64,000 bases of DNA, from the NCBI GenBank assembly GCA_934120635.1, contig CAKOUR010000003.1, positions 1-64,000 on the forward strand. Reading direction: 5' to 3'. The notes beneath the pieces were generated by a model. It did not search any database, was not told the origin of the DNA, and saw nothing but the letters and a program-made list of their open reading frames with translations. Below are positions 44,761-53,020 of the stretch, one piece after another. The position numbers were made by a program, and so were the translations under genes. Source of the DNA: an uncultured Bacilli bacterium (GTDB taxonomy: Bacteria > Bacillota_I > Bacilli_A > RF39 > UBA660). The number at the start of each line of letters is the position of its first letter. The stretch's first letter is position 1.

Positions 44761-46800
44761 TTATTTTTTATATGTGATGTTTTTGAAATTTTTTAAAAAA
44801 GATTTTGTTTGCTGTTCTTTTGATATTGGAGATAATATAAATATATTTTCTTTTGTATTTATTATACAAGTTGCTAGGAATAATTTTTTTTCATATATTT
44901 CTTTTTTTGTTTGTAATTCATTAAATGTATTGTTTATAAAAAATGGTAAAATAATATTTTGATATTTCTTTTTTGATTGTTCTATGGTTGAACAATTATA
45001 ATGCTCTTTATTATTAGAAATGGTTGTGGTACTTTGGTATTTAAATATTGAATTTTTTATTAATTCGCTTATTTCTTCTTTTTTTGATAAAATTATTTCT
45101 ACATTGTTTTTATCTAATTTATTTAATAGGTTATTTATGGTTAATGCTAATGATTCTTTTTCTTTAAAATAATCGTTATCTTGATAAAAAAAGACTTTTA
45201 TTTTTGCTTTTTGATTGCATATAATTTGGTTTAATGAAGTGATATTTTCTTGTAAAAATTGTTCAGTTAATTGAGTTAATTCTTCAAAAGAAAGATAAGT
45301 ATCTGGAAAAATGAACCATTTTTTTTGTTTTAAATAGTTTTTATATTCTAATTTTAATTTTAGTTGACTATTGAGAATTGTATTTTGGTAATTATTTTCT
45401 ACTATGATAAGGTAATTTTTTTTAGGAATGATATTAGTAATATTTAGGAAAATTGGATATGTATTTTCTAATTCTTTTTCTGTTCTTTGGTTTAAAGTTT
45501 TTTCTTCTATATAGTTATTTTTAATTAAACTTTTTTGATAATAAGTTAAAATTTTAGTTAATTCTTGTTTTTGGTTAGAGTTATATTTTTCTATTATATT
45601 AGAGTCTTCAGTTAGTGGAATTAGTGTTTTGGAAATAAATTCAGTGATATAACTGTCCATGGTAGTTTTTTTTAGGGTGTTATATATTTCTTCTTCTTCT
45701 TTTTTTTCCATTGGATATCTTCTTTTTATTAGTTCGTATGTTAATACTTCTAAGGTCTTTTTTTCTGATTTATATTTTTGATATAAATAGATATCTTTTT
45801 CTTTTGGGGAAATATTTAATAAATCATCTTTTTCTTGGTTAATATAGTGAATTTGTAATCCTTCTTTTAAAGAAAATAAATGATTTTCTTTTATATATAT
45901 ATAATTTATGTTATTTAAGTAAAGAAAGTTTGCTATATTTACTTCTGTTTCATTTGACATTTTTTCATTTAAAATAGTACGAAAATGATTTTTTCTTTTA
46001 ATAATTTCTTTTTCGATAAAATCTTTTAAGGATAACTTGCTTTCTAAATACATTCTTTTATACAAATAAGAATGATAATCTTTAAATGTATCAAAATCTT
46101 TATAATCTTTGTTTAAATAAATACTATTTTTAAATTCTTTATAAAATTTAGTAAAATCTTTTTTATTTGGATAAAGTATTTCTAAAAGATATTCTTTAAA
46201 GATATGATATTTAATTGAATAAGTTATTTTTTGCTCTTTTTCTTTTAATAATTTTTCTTGATATTCTTCTAAAAGATAGCAATTTATTTCTAAATCATTT
46301 TTTGATAAAATCTTTTTTAGCTCTTCTCTGCTTTCTTTTTCTTTTGTTAGAATGATAAATTTTTCTTGTTTTACTTTTTCGTTTTGAATTGCTAATTTGA
46401 TTTTTGCTGTGATAAAGGAAATATTATTTTTATTGTTAAAATAAATTAGTTTATTTTCGTTACTTAAAATAATATTTTTTTGATTATTATCTGTTATTTT
46501 GTTTTCATTGAAAAAATTTGTATATTCTTCTTTTTTTCTTTTTAAGTATTTTTGATTATGTAATTTTAATAATTCTTTTTCTTCTTTTTTTATTCTTTCT
46601 ATTTGTTGATAATTTTTATTTTCTTGATATAAGAATTGATAATCTTTTATTTTTTGATAAATGTATTTATATTGCATCATGAAAGATTTATAAGTATTGT
46701 AATTGATATAAATATCTTTACTTAAAAAACGTGTATATTTAATTAAAAAATTATTGATGTCATAAAGTATTAAATTAGTATTATTATTGTTTTCTATCAT
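44761..46800 (-). CDS. UvrD/Rep-derived protein lacking the ATPase motifs (pseudoenzyme)
   Basis: 679 residues, Lys/Asn/Ile-rich. Although no motif is intact, the order of UvrD-family landmarks can be followed: NKLIYFNNKNNISFITAKIKLAI (117-139) aligns with the Walker A region but GxGKT is gone; FIILTKEKESREEL follows like the lTFT..A..E segment; SNETEVNIANFLYLNNINYIYI (282-303) resembles the helicase EKxIADFLxxxxIxYxYE element; YLIIVENN (463-470) stands where VDExQD would be; IEQSKKKYQNIILP (606-619) copies TxHxsKGLExdxVIxP; and KKLFLATCIINTKENIFIL copies RLxYVAxTRAKexLxL. The reading frame is open and has a good ribosome site, so it is a kept gene, not a pseudogene. First gene before spoVID. 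A structural or DNA-binding role is inferred. Confidence 0.68.
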   Translation of the reverse strand: MIENNNNTNLILYDINNFLIKYTRFLSKDIYINYNTYKSFMMQYKYIYQKIKDYQFLYQENKNYQQIERIKKEEKELLKLHNQKYLKRKKEEYTNFFNENKITDNNQKNIILSNENKLIYFNNKNNISFITAKIKLAIQNEKVKQEKFIILTKEKESREELKKILSKNDLEINCYLLEEYQEKLLKEKEQKITYSIKYHIFKEYLLEILYPNKKDFTKFYKEFKNSIYLNKDYKDFDTFKDYHSYLYKRMYLESKLSLKDFIEKEIIKRKNHFRTILNEKMSNETEVNIANFLYLNNINYIYIKENHLFSLKEGLQIHYINQEKDDLLNISPKEKDIYLYQKYKSEKKTLEVLTYELIKRRYPMEKKEEEEIYNTLKKTTMDSYITEFISKTLIPLTEDSNIIEKYNSNQKQELTKILTYYQKSLIKNNYIEEKTLNQRTEKELENTYPIFLNITNIIPKKNYLIIVENNYQNTILNSQLKLKLEYKNYLKQKKWFIFPDTYLSFEELTQLTEQFLQENITSLNQIICNQKAKIKVFFYQDNDYFKEKESLALTINNLLNKLDKNNVEIILSKKEEISELIKNSIFKYQSTTTISNNKEHYNCSTIEQSKKKYQNIILPFFINNTFNELQTKKEIYEKKLFLATCIINTKENIFILSPISKEQQTKSFLKNFKNITYKK

Positions 46801-46876
46801 TTTAATCCCTATCCTTTTATTCTAAATTTGTTTTATCATATCACAAATTTATGAAAAAGAAAATAGGTATTTATAG

Positions 46877-46905
46877 TTGAAAAAGCAAGTAATTTTTGCT
46901 ATACT
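46877..46905 (+). promoter_or_regulatory. SigA promoter of the 46932 gene
   Basis: TTGAAA (46877-46882), a 17-base spacer and TATACT (46900-46905), 26 bases before the start codon. Confidence 0.8.
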
Positions 46906-46931
46906 CTAAGTATTGGTGAGGAGTGTAGATA

Positions 46932-48038
46932 ATGAAAGATAAATTAAAAGATATGGATAAGAAAAAAATTTATATGGTTATAGGTTTTTTTGTTGCTATT
47001 ATTATTATTTTATTTGGAGGAGCTTTTGTTTATAATAAGTTTTTTTATAAGCGTTCTTATGTTGAGATTGAAGATATTATGGTTAATGCTTCTAAAAATT
47101 ATTTAGCAAAAAATAAAGATAGATTTCCTAAAAACTATAATGAAGTTATAACGTTATCTGATAGTGATTTAGTCGGTGCTGAAGAGATGAAGACAATTAG
47201 TGAGTATTTGAAAGATGAAACTTCTACTTGTAGTGGTAATGTTACTGTTACTAATATTAATGGGCAATATCGTTATGTTCCTATCTTAGATTGTGGGGAT
47301 AAATATAAGACTGTTACTTTTATTGATTATATTAAAAAGGTTGTTCCAATTAAGGAGAATGGTGTTGGGTTATATCAGTTAAATGATGAACTTGTCTATC
47401 GTGGAGATTCTCCTAATAATTATATTAAGTTTAGTGGAAAAACTTATCGTATTGTTAAGTTTAGTGGAGATAGTGCTGTTATTATTTATACCGAAAAAGG
47501 TAGTAATGTTAATTGGGATAATCGTTATAATACTGAGAAGAATATGATGATGGGAATTAATGATTATTCTGTTAGTCGGATTAAGGATGAGGTAGATGCT
47601 TTTTATAAGGATGATAAAAAGATTACTCCTGATAATAAATTATTAGTTGTTGCTCATAATCTAGAGATTGGGAAGAGAGCTAGTAAAGATACAGATAAAA
47701 CAGGTGGATTAGAAAAAAGTACTATTATTGAAAATCAATTTGCTGGGCTTTTGCCTTTATATGATTATATGAATGCTTCTTTAGACAATAATTGTACTAC
47801 TTCTGTTAGTGCTTCTTGTATGAATTATAATTATTTATCTAAGTTTATTTATTCTTGGTGGACAATGACAGGAAATAATCAAAATACTTATTCTGTTTAT
47901 CAAATTACGGGTTCTGGTAGCGCTTTATTAATTAATGCTGGAGTAAATGGATTTTCAAGACCAGTTCTTTATTTATCTAAAGATGCTTTATATGTGTCTG
48001 GTGATGGTAGTAGTGAGAATCCTTATATTGTAAAGTAA
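46932..48038 (+). CDS. Membrane-anchored extracellular protein of unknown function
   Basis: 368 residues. A charged N-terminus and one membrane helix (~13-35, MVIGFFVAIIIILFGGAFVY) are followed by a soluble extracellular part. The first part (SYVEIEDIMVNASKNYLAKNK) looks like a pilin-type long helix with a small domain carrying two Cys (TCSGNVTV, ILDCGD). The C-terminal domain has YIKFSGKTYRIVKFSGD, VNWDNRYN, GINDYSVSRI, two Cys in NNCTT...SASCMN and WWTMTG, and ends GSSENPYIVK. The repeated FSGKTYRI/SRPVLYL style recalls surface proteins of gut Firmicutes. GAGGAG precedes the ATG. One of the few + genes on the right arm. Confidence 0.72.
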   Translation: MKDKLKDMDKKKIYMVIGFFVAIIIILFGGAFVYNKFFYKRSYVEIEDIMVNASKNYLAKNKDRFPKNYNEVITLSDSDLVGAEEMKTISEYLKDETSTCSGNVTVTNINGQYRYVPILDCGDKYKTVTFIDYIKKVVPIKENGVGLYQLNDELVYRGDSPNNYIKFSGKTYRIVKFSGDSAVIIYTEKGSNVNWDNRYNTEKNMMMGINDYSVSRIKDEVDAFYKDDKKITPDNKLLVVAHNLEIGKRASKDTDKTGGLEKSTIIENQFAGLLPLYDYMNASLDNNCTTSVSASCMNYNYLSKFIYSWWTMTGNNQNTYSVYQITGSGSALLINAGVNGFSRPVLYLSKDALYVSGDGSSENPYIVK

Positions 48039-48068
48039 GTAGAAAAAATACTTACTTTTTATTTTTTA
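48032..48068 (+). terminator. Terminator after the 46932 gene
   Basis: A 9-bp stem, AAAGTAAGT/ACTTACTTT with a 9-base loop, then a T-rich tail. It also lies between two convergent genes. Confidence 0.82.
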
Positions 48069-48138
48069 CAAGGTTTACAAAACTCTTACAATTTTGGTAT
48101 AAATACAAGAATACAAATTTATTACAGACTCAGTAATA

Positions 48139-49197
48139 TTATTTTTTTCTATTTTTATATACTTGTTTACACAACTGGTAAGCCCTTTTTCCTTCTCCTT
48201 TTATTTTTATTTCTTCTAAATTGGAATATATGTTGGGTAGTTTTATATTAAATTTTTCACATTCTTCTTTTGTTAGTTCTTTAAAAGCAGGACATGGTAG
48301 AACAGTGCCATCAAATTTTATATCTAGTTTTTCCAAGCCAGCGTTGCATTGGTGCGTTTGCTCATCAAAAAATGGTGTTCCTATTCTTATGTTGCCGGTG
48401 TAATATTTTTTAGATTGTTCTAATATAGTAAAGAATTCTTTTTTTTCTTTTTCAGATAGTAATAGTTCTTTTTTATTTATTCTTCCTCTTCCTTGAGGGA
48501 GAAAGTTTAAGATACTGATGTTTTGTATTTTGGCTATTTCTAATAATTCTAAGATATCAGGTATTTCTTTATAGTTTAATTTCGTTGGTATAAAGTGGAT
48601 ATCTATGTTTATATTAGTTTGAGACGCTCTTATTATGGAATCTAATAGTGCTTGTCTTGATGGTTCTTTTCTTCCCATTATTTTATGATCTGTTTCAGCT
48701 TCATAAGCTTGAACATCAAATACTATTTTATCTAAACCAATATCATTTAAAGTGTTTAATACTTCTTTACTTATTCCTCCTATTTCGCTTGGATTTAATA
48801 AGTTATTATAATAAGTTCTTATTTTCTCTAATAGAAATTGATTATCTGGTTCGTTTTGTTGTACTTCTTTTATTGCGTTATTGAATTCTTTTAAATAATA
48901 CTTTTGGGCTGCATTATTGAGTTTGTTTTTTTTGATTACACCACTAGTAAATATTACTGTTTTTATATGAAGGGATTTTGTATATTTGACCATTTCTATT
49001 AATTGAGGATGAAGAAATGGTTCTCCACCAGATAGAGATAGTTCTTGTATTCCCCCTGTAGACATAAAGTGGTCGATTACTTTTTTAAAGTTTTCAAATG
49101 TTATGATTTGTTTTTTGTTACAGTTGGAATTGGAGGAACAAAACATACATTCATTTAAACATTTTTCGATAATTTCAAAGCATAAATCTTTTACCAT
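48139..49197 (-). CDS. Radical SAM protein with SPASM-like C-terminal cysteines
   Basis: 352 residues. The radical SAM cluster motif is C-x3-C-x2-C in KCLNECMFC near the N-terminus, followed by LSLSGGEPFLHPQL (SAM binding) and the usual (beta/alpha)6 spacing. A Cys-rich tail (QCNAGLEKLDIKFDGTVLPCPAFK and a late Cys) resembles a SPASM/twitch auxiliary cluster. These proteins often modify peptides, but no small precursor ORF is next to it. I chose the ATG at 49197, after AAAGGAGA; the in-frame ATG at 49218 lies upstream of that site. The sequence does not reveal a substrate. Confidence 0.85.
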   Translation of the reverse strand: MVKDLCFEIIEKCLNECMFCSSNSNCNKKQIITFENFKKVIDHFMSTGGIQELSLSGGEPFLHPQLIEMVKYTKSLHIKTVIFTSGVIKKNKLNNAAQKYYLKEFNNAIKEVQQNEPDNQFLLEKIRTYYNNLLNPSEIGGISKEVLNTLNDIGLDKIVFDVQAYEAETDHKIMGRKEPSRQALLDSIIRASQTNINIDIHFIPTKLNYKEIPDILELLEIAKIQNISILNFLPQGRGRINKKELLLSEKEKKEFFTILEQSKKYYTGNIRIGTPFFDEQTHQCNAGLEKLDIKFDGTVLPCPAFKELTKEECEKFNIKLPNIYSNLEEIKIKGEGKRAYQLCKQVYKNRKK

Positions 49198-49328
49198 ATT
49201 TATTTCTCCTTTAATCATTTATCATTTATTATACACTAAAAATACTTATTTTGTCTTTTCTTTTAATTGATTTACAGTTTTGGTTAAGTATTTTTTGTTA
49301 ATTAAAATTTAGATTGTTTTTATTTTTG

Positions 49329-49356
49329 TTGAAATAATACTTATTTATCATATAAT
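49329..49356 (+). promoter_or_regulatory. Promoter of zupT
   Basis: TTGAAA (49329-49334), a 16-base spacer and TATAAT (49351-49356), 14 bases before the start codon, so a short leader. Confidence 0.7.
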
Positions 49357-49370
49357 TTATTGGTGATATA

Positions 49371-50117
49371 ATGAATACTATTGAAATTGCTTTTCTTTTA
49401 ACGATATTAGCAGGATTTTCTACGATGTTTGGATTAATACCTATTTTTTTTAAGATATCTAATATTAATAAATTTATTGCTGGATGTCTTGCTTTTGCTA
49501 GTGGTGTTATGTTTTGCTTATCTATTACTGATTTAATTCCTGAGTCTATTTCGTTAATTCAAAAATATGTTTCTGATTTTGAGACTTTACTTTTGGTTTT
49601 TGGATTTATAATGATTGGGGTATTTCTTTCTTCTTTTATTCGAAAGAAGGTGGATAATGGGTGTAATCAATCTTCTTTATTTAAAGTAGGAATTATTTCA
49701 ATGATTGCGATTGTTTTACATAATATTCCTGAAGGAATTGCTACTTTTATTTCTACAACAAAAAACACAAGTCTTGGTATTTCCTTAGCTATTGCGATAG
49801 CTTTACATAATATTCCAGAGGGTATTTCTATTTCTGTTCCGATTTATTATTCTACAAAGAAAAAATCAAGAGCATTTTTCTATACTCTTGTTTCTGCTTT
49901 GTCTGAACCATTTGGTGCTGTTATTACTTATCTTTTTTTAATGCCTATTATTAATAATTTTATTTTGGGGTTATTGTTTGCTTCTATTGCTGGAATTATG
50001 ATTTCTATTTCTATTTTGGAATTGCTCCCCTCTTCTTTTGAATATTCTTATTTTAATATTTCTAGATGGTGTTTTGGTATAGGAATTGCTTTTATGTTAT
50101 TGAAGTTTTTCTTTTAA
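49371..50117 (+). CDS. zupT: ZIP-family metal transporter
   Basis: 248 residues with eight hydrophobic helices. The metal-site signature HNIPEG occurs twice, in helix IV (VLHNIPEGIATFIST) and helix V (ALHNIPEGISISVPIY), as in ZupT. Another conserved stretch is SALSEPFGAVITYLF. It imports Zn2+ and possibly other divalent ions. GGTGATATA precedes the ATG. The stop is two bases from the spoVAE stop on the opposite strand (convergent), with no separate terminator. Confidence 0.93.
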   Translation: MNTIEIAFLLTILAGFSTMFGLIPIFFKISNINKFIAGCLAFASGVMFCLSITDLIPESISLIQKYVSDFETLLLVFGFIMIGVFLSSFIRKKVDNGCNQSSLFKVGIISMIAIVLHNIPEGIATFISTTKNTSLGISLAIAIALHNIPEGISISVPIYYSTKKKSRAFFYTLVSALSEPFGAVITYLFLMPIINNFILGLLFASIAGIMISISILELLPSSFEYSYFNISRWCFGIGIAFMLLKFFF

Positions 50118-50118
50118 A

Positions 50119-50469
50119 TTAATGTTTTGGTTTTAAAAATAAGCATAATATAAATGCTGATACTAAGGCAATACTAATTCCAGCGCTGGTTAAGTTAAAT
50201 GTTCCGGTGGCTAATCCTAATGGTCCAATTTTTCCTGCAGTATCCATTGCACTATGTATAAGTAAATGACCAAAAGATGTAATAGGAATAATTGCTCCTG
50301 CTCCACAATATAAAACAAATTTGTCATATATTCCAAAAACATCTAAAAATGCGCCTATTACTACAAATAAGGATGTTACGTGTCCTGGTGTAAGTTTAGT
50401 ATTATCTAATATTAATTGTGAAATTAAACATATTGTTCCACAAAATAAAAATGAATTTAAATAAATCAT
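50119..50469 (-). CDS. spoVAE: Stage V sporulation protein AE (SpoVAEb)
   Basis: 116 residues and four membrane helices. The SpoVAEb pattern is clear: LTPGHVTSLFVVIGAFLD, YDKFVLYCGAGAIIPITSFGHLL and GKIGPLGLATGTFNLTSAGIS. Part of the SpoVA channel that moves Ca-dipicolinic acid into the forespore and out during germination. ATGA overlap with spoVAD. Last gene of the spoVAC-AD-AE operon. Confidence 0.95.
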   Translation of the reverse strand: MIYLNSFLFCGTICLISQLILDNTKLTPGHVTSLFVVIGAFLDVFGIYDKFVLYCGAGAIIPITSFGHLLIHSAMDTAGKIGPLGLATGTFNLTSAGISIALVSAFILCLFLKPKH

Positions 50470-51461
50470 TCTACTGCCTCCAAACTTATTGCATGTGCTA
50501 TTGCTGGAAGAGATTCTTTTTGAAAATATATAGTAGGAGAAAATAATGCTCCTGTTGGAACGATTAAGACATGTTTTAGCTTTTTTTCTTTTAATTGCTG
50601 ATAAATATAACTAAAGTTTACTAATGCACTACATGCTGGTCCTGAGCCACCTGCTAAAACTGGTTGTTTTTTTATATCATATAGCATTGTTCCACAATCA
50701 TTATATTGTTTAGAAATATCTAAATTATATACTTTTTTTAAATATTCTATTAAAATTTTTTTTCCATATTTTCCTAAGTCACCAGTTAAAATTAAGTCAT
50801 AATAGTCGGGGGTTCTTTTTAAACTTGTTAAATGTTCATATATGGTTTCTGCCGCTGCTGGTGCCATTACTGCTCCCATATGGTTTACATCTTTAGTTCC
50901 TTTATCAATAATTTTTCCTATGGTAGAGGACTCTATTTTTACTTTTGTTTTTTCGTTTGTTAGAAGAATTGCTGCTCCTCCTGTTGATGTAAATGTTGAA
51001 GTTTCTGGTTTAAGGGTTCCGTATTCGGTGGGATTTCGGTATTGTTTTTCTGCTGTCGCATTGTGGCTTACTGTTGATACAATACAATTTTTAGTTTTTT
51101 TTCCTTCGATAAAATTTGCAGCAATAATCATTCCTTCACTACTGGTGGCACAAGCGTTATAAATCCCTAAAAAAGGTATACTTAGTTCTCTTATAGCATA
51201 GTTACTTGATACAATTTGATTGGTTAAATCTCCTGAAATAATTAAGTCAATTTCACTTTCTTTTTTTCTGGCTTTTTTTAATAATATATTAATAGTATCT
51301 TTTAATAATTTTATTTCAGCTTTTTCCCAACTTTTTTCTCCAAAGTATAAATCTTTTGTATAGGTTTTATCAAAATAACTTTTTAAAGGACCGTTAGCTT
51401 CATATATTCCTGCATAAGTGGATGTTTCTTTGATAAATACATTTTTATAAGTTGTAGTCAT
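50466..51461 (-). CDS. spoVAD: Stage V sporulation protein AD
   Basis: 331 residues, thiolase-like fold that binds dipicolinic acid. Seen: YKNVFIKETSTYAG at the N-terminus, DLIISGDLTNQI, GIYNACATSSEGMIIAANFI (Cys at the thiolase position), GTLKPETSTFTSTGGAAILLT, NHMGAVMAPAA, YDLILTGDLGKYGK and AGGSGPACSA. It sits between spoVAC and spoVAEb with overlapping or nearly overlapping ends; TAGGAGG precedes the ATG. Confidence 0.97.
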   Translation of the reverse strand: MTTTYKNVFIKETSTYAGIYEANGPLKSYFDKTYTKDLYFGEKSWEKAEIKLLKDTINILLKKARKKESEIDLIISGDLTNQIVSSNYAIRELSIPFLGIYNACATSSEGMIIAANFIEGKKTKNCIVSTVSHNATAEKQYRNPTEYGTLKPETSTFTSTGGAAILLTNEKTKVKIESSTIGKIIDKGTKDVNHMGAVMAPAAAETIYEHLTSLKRTPDYYDLILTGDLGKYGKKILIEYLKKVYNLDISKQYNDCGTMLYDIKKQPVLAGGSGPACSALVNFSYIYQQLKEKKLKHVLIVPTGALFSPTIYFQKESLPAIAHAISLEAVE

Positions 51462-51463
51462 TT

Positions 51464-51904
51464 TTATCCTCCTATAATTAATATTCTTAATATTCCAAAT
51501 AAATAAACTGCTACTACACCATATAGTAATACTGATCCTGCTAATTTAAATATATTTGAGCCTATTCCTAATATTAATCCTTCGTTTTTATATTCTATTG
51601 CTGCTGATGTTATAGAATGAGCAAATCCTGTAATAGGAATAATTAATGCACTTTTTACTTTTGATACTAAAATATCAAATATTCCTAATGCAGTTAAGAT
51701 AGATGCTACTATTATTAAAGTTAATATAACTAATATTCCTGATTCTTTTCTTGGTAAGTGTAAGAAAAACATATAAAGTTCTAGAAGTATTTCACTAAAA
51801 AGTCCAAGAAGTCCACCTACTAGGAATGCTATTAATCCATTTTTTGCCACTTTTGGTTTAGGAGTATACTTTTTAATAAATTCTTGATATTCTTGATTTT
51901 TCAT
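51464..51904 (-). CDS. spoVAC: Stage V sporulation protein AC
   Basis: 146 residues and four to five helices. Family marks: YQEFIKKYTPKP at the N-terminus, NGLIAFLVGGLLGLFSEILLELY, IPITGFAHSITSAAIEYKNEGLILGIGSNIFKLAGSVL. In Bacillus it is the SpoVA subunit with mechanosensitive channel behaviour. A sigma-G-like promoter lies 15 bases upstream. Only AC, AD and AEb are present, the minimal set also found in Clostridia; AA, AB and AF are absent here. Confidence 0.96.
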   Translation of the reverse strand: MKNQEYQEFIKKYTPKPKVAKNGLIAFLVGGLLGLFSEILLELYMFFLHLPRKESGILVILTLIIVASILTALGIFDILVSKVKSALIIPITGFAHSITSAAIEYKNEGLILGIGSNIFKLAGSVLLYGVVAVYLFGILRILIIGG

Positions 51905-51918
51905 ATTTTCACCATTTA

Positions 51919-51947
51919 TAATATGAACTCTTTATTTAAAATTATGT
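51919..51947 (-). promoter_or_regulatory. Candidate sigma-G (forespore) promoter of spoVAC-AD-AE
   Basis: On the - strand ACATA (51943-51947), a 17-base spacer and CATATTA (51919-51925). The -10 matches the sigma-G form CATNNTA; the -35 differs from GNATA by one base. The spoVA operon is sigma-G dependent in Bacillus. Confidence 0.6.
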
Positions 51948-51980
51948 AAAAAAACAATGAAGTTTATTTTTCTTCATTGT
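51946..51980 (-). terminator. Terminator of the HTH gene
   Basis: A 9-bp perfect stem, ACAATGAAG/CTTCATTGT with a 9-base loop, and a U-run on -. It isolates spoVA from the upstream genes. Confidence 0.85.
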
Positions 51981-52218
51981 CTATTCCTTTTACTAATGTT
52001 TCAAGATTAATTCCTAAAACATTTGCTATTTGAACTAAAGTATCTACTGAGAAATACTTTTTCCCGTTAGGAGCTTCGATTCTTCTTATAAACTCGTGTG
52101 AGTAATGTGCTCTATCGGCGAGTTCTGCTTGTGTAATCTTTGCTTCCTTGCGATATTTTTTGATATTTGCTGCAATAATTTCATAAATATCTTCATTTCT
52201 TCTATGCGTTGTCCCCAT
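51964..52218 (-). CDS. XRE-family HTH regulator (84 aa)
   Basis: 84 residues that are almost only a Cro/C1 HTH: NIKKYRKEAKITQAELADRAHYSHEFIRRIE with a C-terminal helix SVDTLVQIANVLGINLETLV. Short, single-domain, probably dimeric. A GGTGATGAAC site precedes the ATG, and a 19-bp palindrome 48 bases upstream is a plausible operator. It lies between sigF and spoVAC, where B. subtilis has no such gene, so it looks inserted into the spoIIA-spoVA order. Confidence 0.85.
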   Translation of the reverse strand: MGTTHRRNEDIYEIIAANIKKYRKEAKITQAELADRAHYSHEFIRRIEAPNGKKYFSVDTLVQIANVLGINLETLVKGIDNEEK

Positions 52219-52265
52219 TTGTTCATCACCTAATTTTTATTCTCTCACAAAATCAAGTTTTTTTA

Positions 52266-52284
52266 TGTAACCAATTCGGTTACA
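52266..52284. promoter_or_regulatory. 19-bp palindrome, candidate operator
   Basis: TGTAACC-5 bases-GGTTACA lies upstream of the HTH regulator and just after sigF. No U-run follows on the - strand, so it is a better operator than terminator. Likely bound by the adjacent XRE protein. Confidence 0.55.
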
Positions 52285-52303
52285 TTTTTACCATTTCCTT
52301 ATT

Positions 52304-52984
52304 TTATAAGGGTTTACAAAGGTTATTTTTTAACTTTTTTAGTATTTTTTTCTCATTTCTAGAGATTTGAACTTGATTTGTACCAAAAAATTTAGCTATT
52401 TCGCTTTGGGTTTTATCTTCAAAGTATCTTAAATTGATTAATTCATATTCTTCATTTGTTAATGATTTTAACCCTTCTTGTAAAGAAATGTTTTCAATAT
52501 ATTGTTCGCTATCTGAATAATGATCAGCGATTTTATCTAATAAGGTTAATTTTTTACCATCTTCCATAATTACTTCATCGAGACTTTTAACATTGTTTTG
52601 GCATTTGATAACATCGTTAATTATAGTTTCTTCTATTTCTAAGAAAAAAGAAAGCTCTTTAGTAGTTGGTTCTTTCATTAATTTTTGTGTCAATAAAGTT
52701 CTAGCTTCCAAGATTTTTTTATATAAACTATAATAATCTCTTGATACTTTAATAAGGTTTGACTTTTTAACATATGCTAATACTTCTCCTAAAATATATT
52801 TATACATATAAGTAGTTAATTTTACATTTTTATTTTTATCAAAACTTTTATATGCTTTCATTATGCCAATTATACTTACTTGATATAAATCATCGAATTC
52901 ATAATATTTGGTATATTTATTAATGATAGAACAGATTAATCCTTTATTTTCTTTAATTAAATTAAGTAATATTGTATCATTCAT
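52304..52984 (-). CDS. sigF: Sporulation sigma factor, SigF/SpoIIAC-like
   Basis: 226 residues of the sigma-70 SigF/G/B group. Region 2: YYEFDDLYQVSIIGIMKAYKSFD with KLTTYMYKYILGEVL; region 3: KVSRDYYSLYKKILEARTLL; region 4: KTQSEIAKFFGTNQVQISRNEKKILKKL, very close to SigF TQSEVAERLGISQVQVSR. TLLDKIADH also matches. It follows a SpoIIAA-like gene by 36 bases and precedes the spoVA operon, the same gene order as B. subtilis spoIIA-spoVA, so SigF is favoured over SigG. It is shorter than SigF (255) at the N-terminus. AAGAAGGG precedes the ATG. Confidence 0.85.
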   Translation of the reverse strand: MNDTILLNLIKENKGLICSIINKYTKYYEFDDLYQVSIIGIMKAYKSFDKNKNVKLTTYMYKYILGEVLAYVKKSNLIKVSRDYYSLYKKILEARTLLTQKLMKEPTTKELSFFLEIEETIINDVIKCQNNVKSLDEVIMEDGKKLTLLDKIADHYSDSEQYIENISLQEGLKSLTNEEYELINLRYFEDKTQSEIAKFFGTNQVQISRNEKKILKKLKNNLCKPL

Positions 52985-53020
52985 AAAAACCCTTCTTGCT
53001 ATTATCTAGATATTCCTTTT

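Noticed and set aside
44761..46800. Pseudogene
   Set aside because: The frame is open over 679 codons with a proper ribosome site and normal spacing to spoVID, so it is kept as a coding gene with lost catalytic motifs.
52266..52284. Palindrome as terminator of sigF
   Set aside because: On the - strand it is followed by A-rich rather than U-rich sequence; an operator is more likely.
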